64,000 bases of DNA from Brevibacterium sp. CBA3109 (GTDB lineage: Bacteria; Actinomycetota; Actinomycetes; Actinomycetales; Brevibacteriaceae): positions 3,348,001 through 3,412,000 of the forward strand of contig NZ_CP158281.1 in assembly GCF_040256645.1 (NCBI RefSeq). The letters are read 5' to 3'. Made by a program: the position numbers and the translations under genes. Positions 42,309 through 50,737 of this stretch are shown here, piece after piece (the stretch's first letter is position 1; each line of letters begins with the position of its first letter). A model generated the notes under the pieces. It searched no databases. It had not been told where the DNA came from and saw only the letters and a program-made list of their open reading frames with translations.

Positions 42309-43217
42309 TCAGTTGTGGGTATGTGTCTCCCGCGCCGCGTCCTTCGCCCTGTCGAACTGGAACGTCGAGTGTTCTATCGCGACCTTGAAGTGCTCAGCCA
42401 GGCATTCCTGAAGCGCGGTGAGTATTCGCGGGGCGTGACCGTCGTAGAAGCATTCATCAGCGAGGACCACATGCGCGGTGAGCACTGGGAGGTTCGAATC
42501 GATGCGCGTCACGTGAAGATCGTGGACTTCTTGGACGTGCTCGACTCCTTCAATGTGCATCTTGACCTTGTCGAGGTCGAGTTCCCTGGGGGCGACCTCG
42601 AGCAGGATCGAACCGGTCTCTTTCAGGATGGAGAAGGCCCGGGGCACGATCAGCGCTGCGATGAACAGGGCTGCCACCGCATCGGCCCGCGTCCAGTCGA
42701 AGAGCCAGATCGAGACGGCAGCGAGGATGACGGCGACAGAACCCAACGCATCGGCGATGACCTCGAGGAATGCGGCCCTCAGATTGAGCGACTGCTCTTT
42801 GGAAGAACTGAGGATGATGATCGACACGATGTTGCCGACCAGTCCGACGGCACCGAAGAGCATCAGTTCCGGGCCCGGCACCTCGGGCGGGACGAAGAAG
42901 CGACGGATGCCTTCGATAAGGCTGTAGACACCGAGCCCCAGCAGAAGAGTCGCCTGCGCTCCGGCGGCAAGCACTTCGGCCCGGCGAAAACCCCAGGTCT
43001 TCTGACCCTTCGGCGGCTTCCGGACCAGGGTGGCGGCGAAGAGCGCGATCCCGATGCCGATGAGGTCAACGGAATTATGTCCGGTGTCGATCAGCAGCGC
43101 CAGGCTGCCCGTCATAATCGAGCCGATCACCTGGAAGACGAAGATCACCAGAACGATGCCGAAGACGATCGCCAAGCGTCGACGCGATCCTGAGGTGTGC
43201 GAGTGGTCGTGTGCCAT
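42309..43217 (-). CDS. Cation diffusion facilitator family metal exporter
   Basis: 302 aa. Six transmembrane helices; TM2 carries DTGHNSVDL (His/Asp metal site) and TM5 DALGS, the paired site of the CDF family. A cytoplasmic C-terminal domain with HVQEVHDLHVTRIDSNLPVLTAHVVL follows. The N- and C-termini are His-rich (HDHSHTSG; ETHTHN), which fits Zn(II) or Co(II) efflux driven by protons. ATG 43217 has AGGAGG 4-5 nt upstream. The 261-bp upstream region has A+T-rich dyads that could be metalloregulator sites. Confidence 0.9.
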   Translation of the reverse strand: MAHDHSHTSGSRRRLAIVFGIVLVIFVFQVIGSIMTGSLALLIDTGHNSVDLIGIGIALFAATLVRKPPKGQKTWGFRRAEVLAAGAQATLLLGLGVYSLIEGIRRFFVPPEVPGPELMLFGAVGLVGNIVSIIILSSSKEQSLNLRAAFLEVIADALGSVAVILAAVSIWLFDWTRADAVAALFIAALIVPRAFSILKETGSILLEVAPRELDLDKVKMHIEGVEHVQEVHDLHVTRIDSNLPVLTAHVVLADECFYDGHAPRILTALQECLAEHFKVAIEHSTFQFDRAKDAARETHTHN

Positions 43218-43244
43218 GGGAACCTCCTATACAATCACATTAAC

Positions 43245-43277
43245 ATATGCGCATGTCTTTATGAATGAGCGCATCAT
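43245..43277 (-). promoter_or_regulatory. A+T-rich region with two ATGxGCGCAT-type dyads upstream of the CDF gene
   Basis: ATGCGCAT (43247-43254, perfect palindrome) and ATGAGCGCAT (43265-43274) lie 18 bp apart in an A+T-rich stretch that contrasts with the surrounding sequence, 28-57 bp upstream of the CDF start. The position overlaps the expected promoter. An ArsR/SmtB-type repressor is a reasonable binder; this is inference. Confidence 0.45.
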
Positions 43278-43378
43278 CACGTGATCTCACCGCACTTCGG
43301 TTCCCGACACTCATCCAGCTCCGGCTGCCGACAGCCACCGCCGAGGCGGGACCTGGGGAATAGAACCCGAACGAGAGA

Positions 43379-43415
43379 GCGTACGTGCCCGGCAGCAGCC
43401 GCCGAGCACGTACGC
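43379..43415 (-). terminator. Hairpin downstream of the flotillin gene
   Basis: GCGTACGTGCCCGGC (43379-43393) pairs with GCCGAGCACGTACGC (43401-43415) with one mismatch and a 7-nt loop. It lies 64 bp after the flotillin stop and well before the CDF start, so it probably ends the flotillin transcript. Confidence 0.7.
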
Positions 43416-43478
43416 GTCAATTCTGCACAGAGCCAGCAGTTCACCCCCGTGCGGTGTGAGTGCCGGTCAGAGCACAGA

Positions 43479-45281
43479 TCATTTCTTGTCGGGACCGCCC
43501 GAGCCGCCCTTCGGCCCGTTCGAGCCTGAGCCGTCCGAATCACCGTCGCGGCCGTCGCGGCGGCGCAGCGCATCGGCAATGTAGGACTGCACATCGATTC
43601 CGGTGGCTTTCTTCACGTCATCACCGATATGGGTGAGGTCGAGTTCACCGTTCTCGTCGAGGTAGTCCTTCGGATCGAAGTTCCCACCCGACCATGCGCT
43701 GGGATCTCCCAGACCGGAAGGCTTCGACCCACCGCGATTCGAGCGACCCGAGCGACCCGGCTGGCCACCGTGTCCCTCGGAGATCTCACCTTCGACGACC
43801 TGATCGTCACCGTCAGCATCACTGCCGTCCGCAGAACCCGACCCAGCGAAGTCCCCCGTTCCGTCGTGGTCCCCCGCGTCATCAGACGCGGACGTGCCGT
43901 CGCGGCCCCCGCCGGTGGTGGACTTCGAATCGCCCTGGTGCTGAGCTTTGCTGACCAGATCGCTGAGGTCGATGCCTGTGGTGCCGCGCACGACCTCGAG
44001 AACTTGGGCGAGGTTGTTCGACACCGAGTTCGCCAGCTTGGATTCTCCGTCGGTCGAGACGATCGAGAGGTCCTTGATGTTCGCGTATGGTGCGACGAGC
44101 TCACCCGCGATGGTCGGCAGGACCTCGAGGACCTTCGACAGCACGGCCGCATCGTTGAACTTCTTGTAGGCCTCCGCCTGAGCTTGGAGGGCCCCGGCTT
44201 CCGCCTCGCCGCGCGCCTTGATCGCATCAGCCTGGGCCTCACCCTCAAGCCGAATGGCCTCAGCGTCCTTGGACCGGCGGTGCAGCTCAGCGGCTGCCTC
44301 GGCCCGGCCCTGAGCTTCGACGTCATAGGCACGCGCATCGGCATCTGCCTGCTGGCGGTACCGCTCCGCATCGGCAGGACGCCTGACCTCAGCATCGAGC
44401 TGTTCGGCGCGCAGCTCTGCGGCCTCCTTCGCGACGATTCGGTCGCGCTCGAGCAGCTTCTGCTTCTCCGCCGCGTTCGCCAGCGGACCGGCATTGTCGG
44501 CACCTGCCTGACGCTGATCTGCTTCTTCTTTCAGCGCCGCGCGACGCAGTGCAAGCTGCTGCTGCTGTTCGGCGATGGCCTGATCGGTCAGCGCCTGCTG
44601 CTTCTGTGTCTCCTCTGTCTGCAGCGCTTCTTCAACGGCCGAGGCACGGCTGGCGTTCGCCTCGGCGATGGCAGCGTTCTTCGCGACCTCGGCCGCCTGT
44701 GGGCGACCCCAGTCCTTCAGGTAGCTGCCCTCATCCTCGACCGCGGAGATCTGGAACGTATCGATGACCAGACCCTGGTTGTTCATCGAATGTGCGGATT
44801 CCTCCTGCACTTGGGCGGCGAAGGAGGCACGGTCCTGGATGATCTGCTCGACGGTGAGCGTACCGACGACAGCGCGCAGAGTGCCGGAGAGGATCTCCGT
44901 GCTGTAGGGCTCGATCTGGTCCTGCTGGTCGAGGAAGCGCTGGGCGGCCTTGCGCACATCTTCCTCGGTGCCGCCGACCTTGACCTGCGCGACGCCGTGC
45001 AGGCGCAGCGCGATACCGTTCATCGAGATGCCGTCGATGGCAACAGCGATCTGGCGCGATGACAGCGACAGAGTGAATGCCTTCTGCACGATCGGGTAGA
45101 CGACCGATCGACCGCCGATGATGATGCGGCCGCTGCCGCCGAGCCCGGACGCATTGCGGCCAGTGATGATGAGCGCCTCAGAGGGGGAGGCGATCTTGAT
45201 CGAGCGCATGATCACGAAGAACGCGATCAGGGCGATGATGACTATGACGCCGATGACTCCGGCGCCCACGATGAAATCCAT
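43479..45281 (-). CDS. Flotillin family protein with extended acidic/Gly-rich tail
   Basis: 600 aa. N-terminal membrane segment (residues about 4-25), SPHB/band 7 domain (about 40-210), then a long Ala/Glu-rich coiled-coil (about 215-370; e.g. EAELRAEQLDAEVRRPADAERYRQ) and the flotillin end DAAVLSKVLEVLPTIAGEL. It then continues for some 130 residues of Gly/Asp/Ser-rich sequence and a short helical block (DPKDYLDENGELDLTHIGDDVKKATG), which most flotillins lack. Role: scaffold of ordered membrane domains. ATG 45281 (MDFIVGAG) is chosen as the family-like start; an ATG at 45353 is in frame. Confidence 0.85.
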   Translation of the reverse strand: MDFIVGAGVIGVIVIIALIAFFVIMRSIKIASPSEALIITGRNASGLGGSGRIIIGGRSVVYPIVQKAFTLSLSSRQIAVAIDGISMNGIALRLHGVAQVKVGGTEEDVRKAAQRFLDQQDQIEPYSTEILSGTLRAVVGTLTVEQIIQDRASFAAQVQEESAHSMNNQGLVIDTFQISAVEDEGSYLKDWGRPQAAEVAKNAAIAEANASRASAVEEALQTEETQKQQALTDQAIAEQQQQLALRRAALKEEADQRQAGADNAGPLANAAEKQKLLERDRIVAKEAAELRAEQLDAEVRRPADAERYRQQADADARAYDVEAQGRAEAAAELHRRSKDAEAIRLEGEAQADAIKARGEAEAGALQAQAEAYKKFNDAAVLSKVLEVLPTIAGELVAPYANIKDLSIVSTDGESKLANSVSNNLAQVLEVVRGTTGIDLSDLVSKAQHQGDSKSTTGGGRDGTSASDDAGDHDGTGDFAGSGSADGSDADGDDQVVEGEISEGHGGQPGRSGRSNRGGSKPSGLGDPSAWSGGNFDPKDYLDENGELDLTHIGDDVKKATGIDVQSYIADALRRRDGRDGDSDGSGSNGPKGGSGGPDKK

Positions 45282-45451
45282 CCTTGGGCCTTTCCGAGAT
45301 TCGATGGTGGAAGGGGCCGGACAAGGTGAGACCACAGCGTCCGTTGTGTTCATCCTATGCGAGGGCTCAACCCTTGCACAGAATGGTCTGGCGCCGAGGT
45401 GGTTCGGCCGTCCCTACGATGATCAGTTCATCGCCGAGGTTGGCCTGAGGT

Positions 45452-45910
45452 TCACTGACCCCATTCGCCGGGAGGGCCGAGGAGCAGCAGCCCACTGAAG
45501 ACGATGACGACGAGGATGAGTCCGACACCGATGGCCAGGAACGGTGAGCGGATCGCCCAGGAAGTCAGCTTTTCGAACCAGTTGCGTGGGGTGCGTCCGT
45601 TCGCGCCCAGACCCCAGTCACCCTCGAGTGCTCCGGTCTTTTCCACGGATCGTTCGAAGGGAATCGTAGCGTAGGGAATGATGGCCGATCCCAGGCCCGT
45701 GGCGATGCGCTTCTTGCTCCACATCTGCGAGGTTCCCACGCCGATGACGGCGATGACGAAGCAGATGAAGACGAACCCGTGGATTCCGCCGCCGATGCGC
45801 ACACCGATCTCGGTGATATGGGTGTATTTGAGGATCATGCCGATGATGAGCAGTGTCCAGGTGATGGTCTCCGCGACGGCGAAGATCTTGAAGAAGAGTT
45901 TGGGAGTCAC
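45452..45910 (-). CDS. DUF3817 family membrane protein
   Basis: 152 aa. Three predicted helices form the DUF3817 core (FKIFAVAETITWTLLIIGMILKY, then GGIHGFVFICFVIAVIGVGTSQMW, then GLGSAIIPYATIPFERSVEK), with a fourth helix near the C-terminus. Function unknown; related domains are linked to glutamate/lipid transport genes. GTG 45910 is the only suitable start; CACAAT lies 8 nt before it and there is no clear ribosome binding site. It is upstream of flotillin on the same strand, 170 bp away. Confidence 0.75.
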   Translation of the reverse strand: MTPKLFFKIFAVAETITWTLLIIGMILKYTHITEIGVRIGGGIHGFVFICFVIAVIGVGTSQMWSKKRIATGLGSAIIPYATIPFERSVEKTGALEGDWGLGANGRTPRNWFEKLTSWAIRSPFLAIGVGLILVVIVFSGLLLLGPPGEWGQ

Positions 45911-46053
45911 AGGAGTCCATTGTGCCCGACCAAGATGGGCAGGTACTGAACGACTCCACCGACTGAGCGGAGGCGTCTCACTGCAGCGGATGAATGGGCA
46001 CGCGGGCCAGCAGACTTATTCAGTCACCGGCCCACGTGGCATTCAGGGGATGC

Positions 46054-48060
46054 TCAGGCCTTGCGGCGGCGAGCTCCCATGGTCATGATCACACCGAGCA
46101 CGATGAGTGCTCCGGCCGAGATCACCAGAGGCAGGGCCTCATTACCTGTGCGTGGCAGCTCTCCGCCGCCATCACCTGCGCCTGGACCGTCGCTGTCGGC
46201 AGCCAGGACCTCGAACGAACCGGACAGCGGGTCACCGCCCTCGCAGTCGACCGTGACTTCATAAGTGCCGACATAGGTTGCCGCCTTGGACTCATCGAGT
46301 CCGCGGACACCGAACTTGGCCACAGAATCGGCATCTGCCGTCGCGGTCTGCTCGAATGTCTCGATCGCGCCGTTCTGCGGCTCCACTGTCATCGTGGCGG
46401 TGGCGTCCGGGGTGCAACCGGCAGCTGCCACCTGCACACCGCGCTCACCGACGAAATCCGCCTGGTCGATCGTGGTCGGATCGATGCTCAGACTCCGCTC
46501 GCCCGGGGCATCCGTCGGCGTCTCGGTAGGAGTCTCCGTCGGCGAATCCGTCGGCGGAGTGCTCGGCGGATCGGTCGGGGCCGGTGCATCGCGGAGATCG
46601 TAGGCCAGCGTATGCACCGCATAGGCGATGGCTGGGGAGAAGATGTCGAGAGACTCCCGGCTCACGTTCTCGATCGTGTCAGTGGGCTGATGGTAGTTGG
46701 TGTCGTGCTTGTCGCCAACGGTTCCACCGAACATGTCGGCCTCCTCCGGCGTCTTCGTGCCATCGGCCCCGGAGAACAGACCACTGGAGGGAATGCCGTT
46801 GTCGATGAAGGCCTGGTAGTCCGAGCGTCCTGAGAAGTCCGTTCCGACGTTGGGCTGATCCTTCGTGTCGAAGTAGTCGGTGAAGACCTTCTCGAGCTCC
46901 GCCGAGCCCTCGGGCACGCTGACCCCATCGGGGATGGGCACATCGGAGCCGTCGGAGTCCAGCGTGCCGACGATGTAGTTGTCGGATCCGATCATGTCGA
47001 AGTTCATGTACGACTTGACCTTCGAGAGTTCTGCCTCGTTGAGGCTCTCCACGTAATGGGTCGAGCCGACGAGCCCGACCTCTTCCGCGGCCCACCAGCC
47101 GAAGCGGATGGCGTTGTCGGCTTCGGTCGGCTGCTCTGCCAGTGCTTCGGCGCTGGCCAGCAGTGCCGCCGATCCGGACCCGTTGTCGTTGGCCCCCGGC
47201 CCATCGGCGACACCATCGAGGTGGGCGCCGAACATCTGGACATTATCATGATCGCCGGCCTTGGTTTCGGCGATGACGTTCCAGGTCGTCGAGGTGGTGT
47301 ATTCGGTTTCGAGGGTGAAGTCCGCCAGCAGCGGCTCCCCCTCGACAGCCCCTTCAATCTTGGTCAGCAGGTCATTGCCCTCGTTATAGCTGACACCGAC
47401 GGTGGGTGCACCGTTCTCGACGCGTTCGCCGAGGGTGGCATTGAGTGCCTCATCGGGTGCAGAGGTGTCGTTGTTGTAGAGGACGACTGCTGCGGCTCCG
47501 GCATCCGTGGCCGCCTGGGTCTTCTCCCCGAAGGCGCAGCTGCCGCGTGCCACCAGGACGAGTGCGCCCTCGGCGCTGTCGTCGAAGTCGCTGGCCTCGC
47601 AACCCAGCTGGCCGCCGGCCAGGTCGCTGTAGTCGTCGTCGACCGGCAGCGCCACGGACAGATCGGTCAGGGGTTCTTCGGTGCCCTCGGTGAAGCTGGC
47701 CGGGGTGACCTGGAGCTTCTCGCCGTCCACGCTGACAGCGACCTCGCCGAATGCCTGGTCACCGACCTCGAAGGCCTGTCGTTCGACGTCGAAGGCACCC
47801 GTGGCCTCGAGAGTCTGCTCGACGTATTCGACTGACTCCTCGTAGCCGGGCGTCCCCAGGGCGCGGAATCCCTCCTCGGAGTGGGAGGTCGAGATATCGG
47901 AGATCTTCTGCAGATGGTCCATCACGGCGTCGCCGGTGACGCCCATATCGGTGTGTTCGGTCGGTCCCGCGTTCCCAGCAGCCAGTGCCGGACTGAATCC
48001 GCCGAGAGCCAGACCGGCGGCGGCGGTGATCGCCAACCATGTTTTGGTACGCAACTTCAT
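46054..48060 (-). CDS. Sortase-anchored M28 family aminopeptidase with PA domain
   Basis: 668 aa secreted enzyme. Signal peptide (residues 1-28), protease-associated domain inserted around 120-250 (LVLVARGSCAFGEKTQAATDAGA), then the dizinc M28 core: FGAHLDGVADGPGANDNGSG (His, Asp), WWAAEEVGLVGS (Glu pair) and DFSGRSDYQAFIDNGIPSSGLFSGADG. A Pro/Thr-rich linker with TPTET-type repeats and a small beta domain follow. The end is LPRTG, a hydrophobic helix and RRRKA, a classic cell-wall sorting signal. It probably trims extracellular peptides. ATG 48060 has AAAGGAA upstream. A 410-bp region with several dyads and GTAAC-type repeats separates it from the divergent VIT1 gene. Confidence 0.9.
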   Translation of the reverse strand: MKLRTKTWLAITAAAGLALGGFSPALAAGNAGPTEHTDMGVTGDAVMDHLQKISDISTSHSEEGFRALGTPGYEESVEYVEQTLEATGAFDVERQAFEVGDQAFGEVAVSVDGEKLQVTPASFTEGTEEPLTDLSVALPVDDDYSDLAGGQLGCEASDFDDSAEGALVLVARGSCAFGEKTQAATDAGAAAVVLYNNDTSAPDEALNATLGERVENGAPTVGVSYNEGNDLLTKIEGAVEGEPLLADFTLETEYTTSTTWNVIAETKAGDHDNVQMFGAHLDGVADGPGANDNGSGSAALLASAEALAEQPTEADNAIRFGWWAAEEVGLVGSTHYVESLNEAELSKVKSYMNFDMIGSDNYIVGTLDSDGSDVPIPDGVSVPEGSAELEKVFTDYFDTKDQPNVGTDFSGRSDYQAFIDNGIPSSGLFSGADGTKTPEEADMFGGTVGDKHDTNYHQPTDTIENVSRESLDIFSPAIAYAVHTLAYDLRDAPAPTDPPSTPPTDSPTETPTETPTDAPGERSLSIDPTTIDQADFVGERGVQVAAAGCTPDATATMTVEPQNGAIETFEQTATADADSVAKFGVRGLDESKAATYVGTYEVTVDCEGGDPLSGSFEVLAADSDGPGAGDGGGELPRTGNEALPLVISAGALIVLGVIMTMGARRRKA

Positions 48061-48281
48061 AGAGTTCCTTTCGCTCCTCAGGTGCCAGACGAACCATGGC
48101 TGCTTTTCGCACACATCTGCGAGCGGGCATCTCTGACCGCGTCCGGTCCTGGACCGAACGTCACCCACCGGGTAATCGCAGCGCACGAATAGCTGAGCGC
48201 GAACCGGAGACACCGAGGCTGTCAGAAGTTCACAACAGCAGCGGTGCCAACCTGTCGAGCTCAAGGGGAAGCTTGATTCTC

Positions 48282-48338
48282 CCGTTTCGCAATGTATTCG
48301 CCATTGGTAACGAAATACATACATCTATAACGAAACGG
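48282..48338. promoter_or_regulatory. Nested inverted repeats in the M28-VIT1 divergent region
   Basis: CCGTTTCG (48282-48289) pairs with CGAAACGG (48331-48338), and inside it ATGTATTCG (48292-48300) pairs with CG-A-AATACAT (48311-48320). TAACGAA occurs at 48308, 48328 and again at 48391. The block lies in the upstream region of the aminopeptidase gene, in an otherwise gene-free stretch (48061-48470). It may be a compound operator or a structured leader. Confidence 0.5.
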
Positions 48339-48389
48339 TGACACAACTCACATTGAGCTTTAATCTAGCCCATCCCCTGGATGCTTGAG

Positions 48390-48405
48390 GTAACGAATCG
48401 ATAAC
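48390..48405. promoter_or_regulatory. Direct repeat GTAAC-N6-ATAAC
   Basis: GTAAC (48390-48394) and ATAAC (48401-48405) are 11 bp apart, one helical turn, as expected for tandem binding of an OmpR-family response regulator. A weaker copy, ATAAC-N6-GTGAC, is at 48327-48342. The same design occurs before the osmoprotectant operon at 53119-53134. Confidence 0.45.
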
Positions 48406-48432
48406 AACCGATACTTCGTCGATTGCGCAAGT

Positions 48433-48463
48433 ATTGAATTCAATCACCTACTCCAAGTAGAAT
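48433..48463 (+). promoter_or_regulatory. Promoter of the erythrin-VIT1 gene with palindrome over the -35
   Basis: -35 TTGAAT (48434-48439), 18-bp spacer, -10 TAGAAT (48458-48463), then 7 nt to GTG 48471, fitting a leaderless transcript. The perfect 12-bp palindrome ATTGAATTCAAT (48433-48444) covers the -35 box, so a repressor bound there would block transcription. Confidence 0.55.
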
Positions 48464-48470
48464 CTGATCA

Positions 48471-49577
48471 GTGATGAACAACGAATCAACGGTCCCCGAC
48501 GCGCTCCATGAGCCCGATCGCAGGACAATCAGACGCTGGCAGAGATACCTTGCCAATGAGCGGCTCGAGGAGCGCGTCTACCGCGATCTGGCCGAGCGCC
48601 GCTCCGGCGAAGATCGGGAGATCCTGCTGGCCCTGGCCGCCGCCGAATCCCGGCATCAGGAGCATTGGATCGACCTCCTCGGCGAGCACGCACAGAAGAA
48701 GCGGGCCCCCGACCTGGTCACTCTGGGACTGGCGTTCCTGGGTCGACTGTTCGGGTCGGTCTTCGTCCTCGCACTGGCGCAGCAGTCGGAGACGAGCTCA
48801 CCGTATGACGACGACGAGGCGGCATCGGCAGAGATGGCCGCCGACGAACGGATCCACGCCGAGGTCGTCCGCGCTCTCGCCGCCCGCTCCCGGGCCCGAC
48901 TGTCGGGCAATTTCCGGGCCGCCGTCTTCGGCGCCAATGACGGACTCGTGTCGAACCTCGCACTCGTTCTCGGCGTCGGCGCCGCTGGCGTGGGCAACCA
49001 GGTCATCCTGCTCGCCGGCGTCTCCGGCCTGCTCGCCGGGGCACTGTCCATGGCGGCCGGAGAGTACATCTCCGTGCGGTCCCAGCGTGAGCTGCTCGAT
49101 GCGTCGACACCGGATCCTGAATCACGCCATGCGCTGGCCGATCTCAACATCGACGCCAACGAGCTCGCTCTCGTCTTCCGCGCCAGGGGCATGGACTCCC
49201 CCGAAGCCGATGCTCAAGCACATAGGACGATCGCCGCGGCCAAGAACAAGAAGGCACCTCAGCTGCCCAACCTTGATGCAGGAGTCGACCGCGCCGAACT
49301 GGGCACCGGTCTGGGCGCATCGCTGTCGAGCTTCGGATTCTTCTCCTCGGGCGCGCTCATCCCGATCCTGCCTTATATCTTCGGCATGTCCGGCCTGCCC
49401 GCGGTGATTGTTTCTGCGGGCCTCGTCGGCATCGCGCTCCTCTTCACCGGCGGCACCGTGGGCCTCCTGTCTGGAACCGCTCCGGCACCACGTGCGCTGA
49501 GGCAGCTTGCAGTGGGATTCGGAGCAGCGGCCGTAACCTACGCCCTCGGGCTCCTCTTCGGCGTCAGCACAGGCTGA
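48471..49577 (+). CDS. Erythrin-VIT1 (ferritin-like domain fused to VIT/CCC1 iron transporter)
   Basis: 368 aa. Residues about 20-145 are a ferritin-like four-helix domain with metal ligands E-x-R-H in AAESRHQEHW and E-x-x-H in ADERIHAEV. Residues about 150-368 are the five-helix VIT1/CCC1 domain (FGANDGLVSNLALVLGVGAA, then GALSMAAGEYISVRSQRELL). The family moves Fe(II)/Mn(II) out of the cytosol, with the ferritin-like part capturing or oxidising iron. GTG 48471 fits the leaderless promoter; ATG 48474 is the next codon. Confidence 0.87.
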   Translation: MMNNESTVPDALHEPDRRTIRRWQRYLANERLEERVYRDLAERRSGEDREILLALAAAESRHQEHWIDLLGEHAQKKRAPDLVTLGLAFLGRLFGSVFVLALAQQSETSSPYDDDEAASAEMAADERIHAEVVRALAARSRARLSGNFRAAVFGANDGLVSNLALVLGVGAAGVGNQVILLAGVSGLLAGALSMAAGEYISVRSQRELLDASTPDPESRHALADLNIDANELALVFRARGMDSPEADAQAHRTIAAAKNKKAPQLPNLDAGVDRAELGTGLGASLSSFGFFSSGALIPILPYIFGMSGLPAVIVSAGLVGIALLFTGGTVGLLSGTAPAPRALRQLAVGFGAAAVTYALGLLFGVSTG

Positions 49578-49623
49578 GCACAGCGGGCTCGGCGAAGGTT
49601 TCCCGAGAACCTAGACTGTCGGT

Positions 49624-50508
49624 ATGACCGATGCCCTTGTCCTCATCAACCCTGCCGCGTCCACCGTCGAGGTGGCCGATCTCGGTTCCCCGCAGCTTCC
49701 CGTCACGGATCTGTCGGCACATCGTGGCGACGGCATCTTCGAAACCGTTCTCGTGCGCATCAGCGGTGGAGTAACCGTGGTATCTCATGATCGCCATTTC
49801 GCACGATTCCGCGCGTCCGCCTCGGCGCTGGGTCTGCCCGATCCGGAACCGGAACTGTGGGACCGCGGCCTCGACACCGTGATCTCCGAGGTGCGCGCAA
49901 AGGATCCGACCATCACCGAGTTCGGGGTCCGCTACGCACTTTCACGCGGCACCCAGAACTCAGACGGAAGCCAGAGCCCTCGGGGGTGGGCATTCAACGT
50001 ACCCGTCGACGAAAAGATCAGGCGAGCACGAGCACAGGGCATCTCCGCCGTCAGCCTCGATCGTGGCTACGACGCCTACCTTGGAGGTAAGGCACCCTGG
50101 CTGCTCATAGGAGCCAAGACCTTGTCCTATGCGGTCAACCAGGCTGCCGGCAGGCATGCGGCGGAGCAGGGTGCAGATGAGGCCCTGTTCGTCTCCCATG
50201 ATGGCGTCGTCCTCGAGGGTCCGACATCCAACCTCATCATTCGACGAGGCGAGCGCCTCCTCACACCGCCCCCGGAAGCAGGCCTGCTGTCGGGGACGGC
50301 CCAGCGGCTGGTCTTCGACCATGCTGCAGAGCTCGGACTCAGTGCCGAATATGCGGACTTCGGCCTCAACGACGTGATCGAGGCCGATGGCGCTTGGTAT
50401 GTGTCCTCGATGCGCACGGCCGTGTCACTCATCCAGCTGGACGGGAACCCGATCCCGCGGGACGAGAAACTTACGGCGGAGCTTCAGACGCTGATCATGG
50501 CCGGTTGA
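49624..50508 (+). CDS. pabC: Aminotransferase class IV, probable 4-amino-4-deoxychorismate lyase
   Basis: 294 aa PLP fold type IV. SAHRGDGIFETVLV at the N-terminus, the Schiff-base Lys in IGAKTLSYAVNQ (about residue 163), DEALFVSHDGVVLEGPTSNLII (about 190) and PPPEAGLLSGTAQRLV match PabC/D-amino-acid-aminotransferase-like enzymes. PabC releases pyruvate to give p-aminobenzoate for folate. No pabAB genes are adjacent, so branched-chain or D-amino-acid aminotransferase activity is a formal alternative. ATG 49624 is 6 nt after TAGACT, a leaderless start. Confidence 0.8.
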   Translation: MTDALVLINPAASTVEVADLGSPQLPVTDLSAHRGDGIFETVLVRISGGVTVVSHDRHFARFRASASALGLPDPEPELWDRGLDTVISEVRAKDPTITEFGVRYALSRGTQNSDGSQSPRGWAFNVPVDEKIRRARAQGISAVSLDRGYDAYLGGKAPWLLIGAKTLSYAVNQAAGRHAAEQGADEALFVSHDGVVLEGPTSNLIIRRGERLLTPPPEAGLLSGTAQRLVFDHAAELGLSAEYADFGLNDVIEADGAWYVSSMRTAVSLIQLDGNPIPRDEKLTAELQTLIMAG

Positions 50509-50737
50509 CGCCATCGGTCGGATCCGCTGCCGACCGGCCCGCTTCGCGTCGGTTCGCTGTGGGCCGATGAGACGGCACGACCACCGTCAGGACCAACGCG
50601 CGGATGCATGCGCCGCAGCCCGCGAACCACAGAATCCAGAAGATCTCAGCGAGCAAGGGGAAAAGCCCCAGAATGAAGCTCAGCGCGCCGAAGACGAACA
50701 GCCCGGTGATGACCGTGACTTTCCATTTGCTGAGCAT
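50495..50737 (-). CDS. Small two-helix membrane protein
   Basis: 80 aa. MLSKWKVTVITGLFVFGAL begins the first helix; a second hydrophobic stretch (AEIFWILWFAGCGACIRALVLTVV) follows with a short turn, then a basic tail. ATG 50737 has GGGGAG at good distance. The last 14 nt overlap the convergent pabC end. No family recognised. Confidence 0.55.
   Translation of the reverse strand: MLSKWKVTVITGLFVFGALSFILGLFPLLAEIFWILWFAGCGACIRALVLTVVVPSHRPTANRREAGRSAADPTDGVNRP

Noticed and set aside
41808..43193. 461-codon frame spanning the end of the racemase gene and antisense to the CDF gene
   Set aside because: Crosses two well-supported genes and a terminator hairpin; amino acid composition is that of an antisense shadow.
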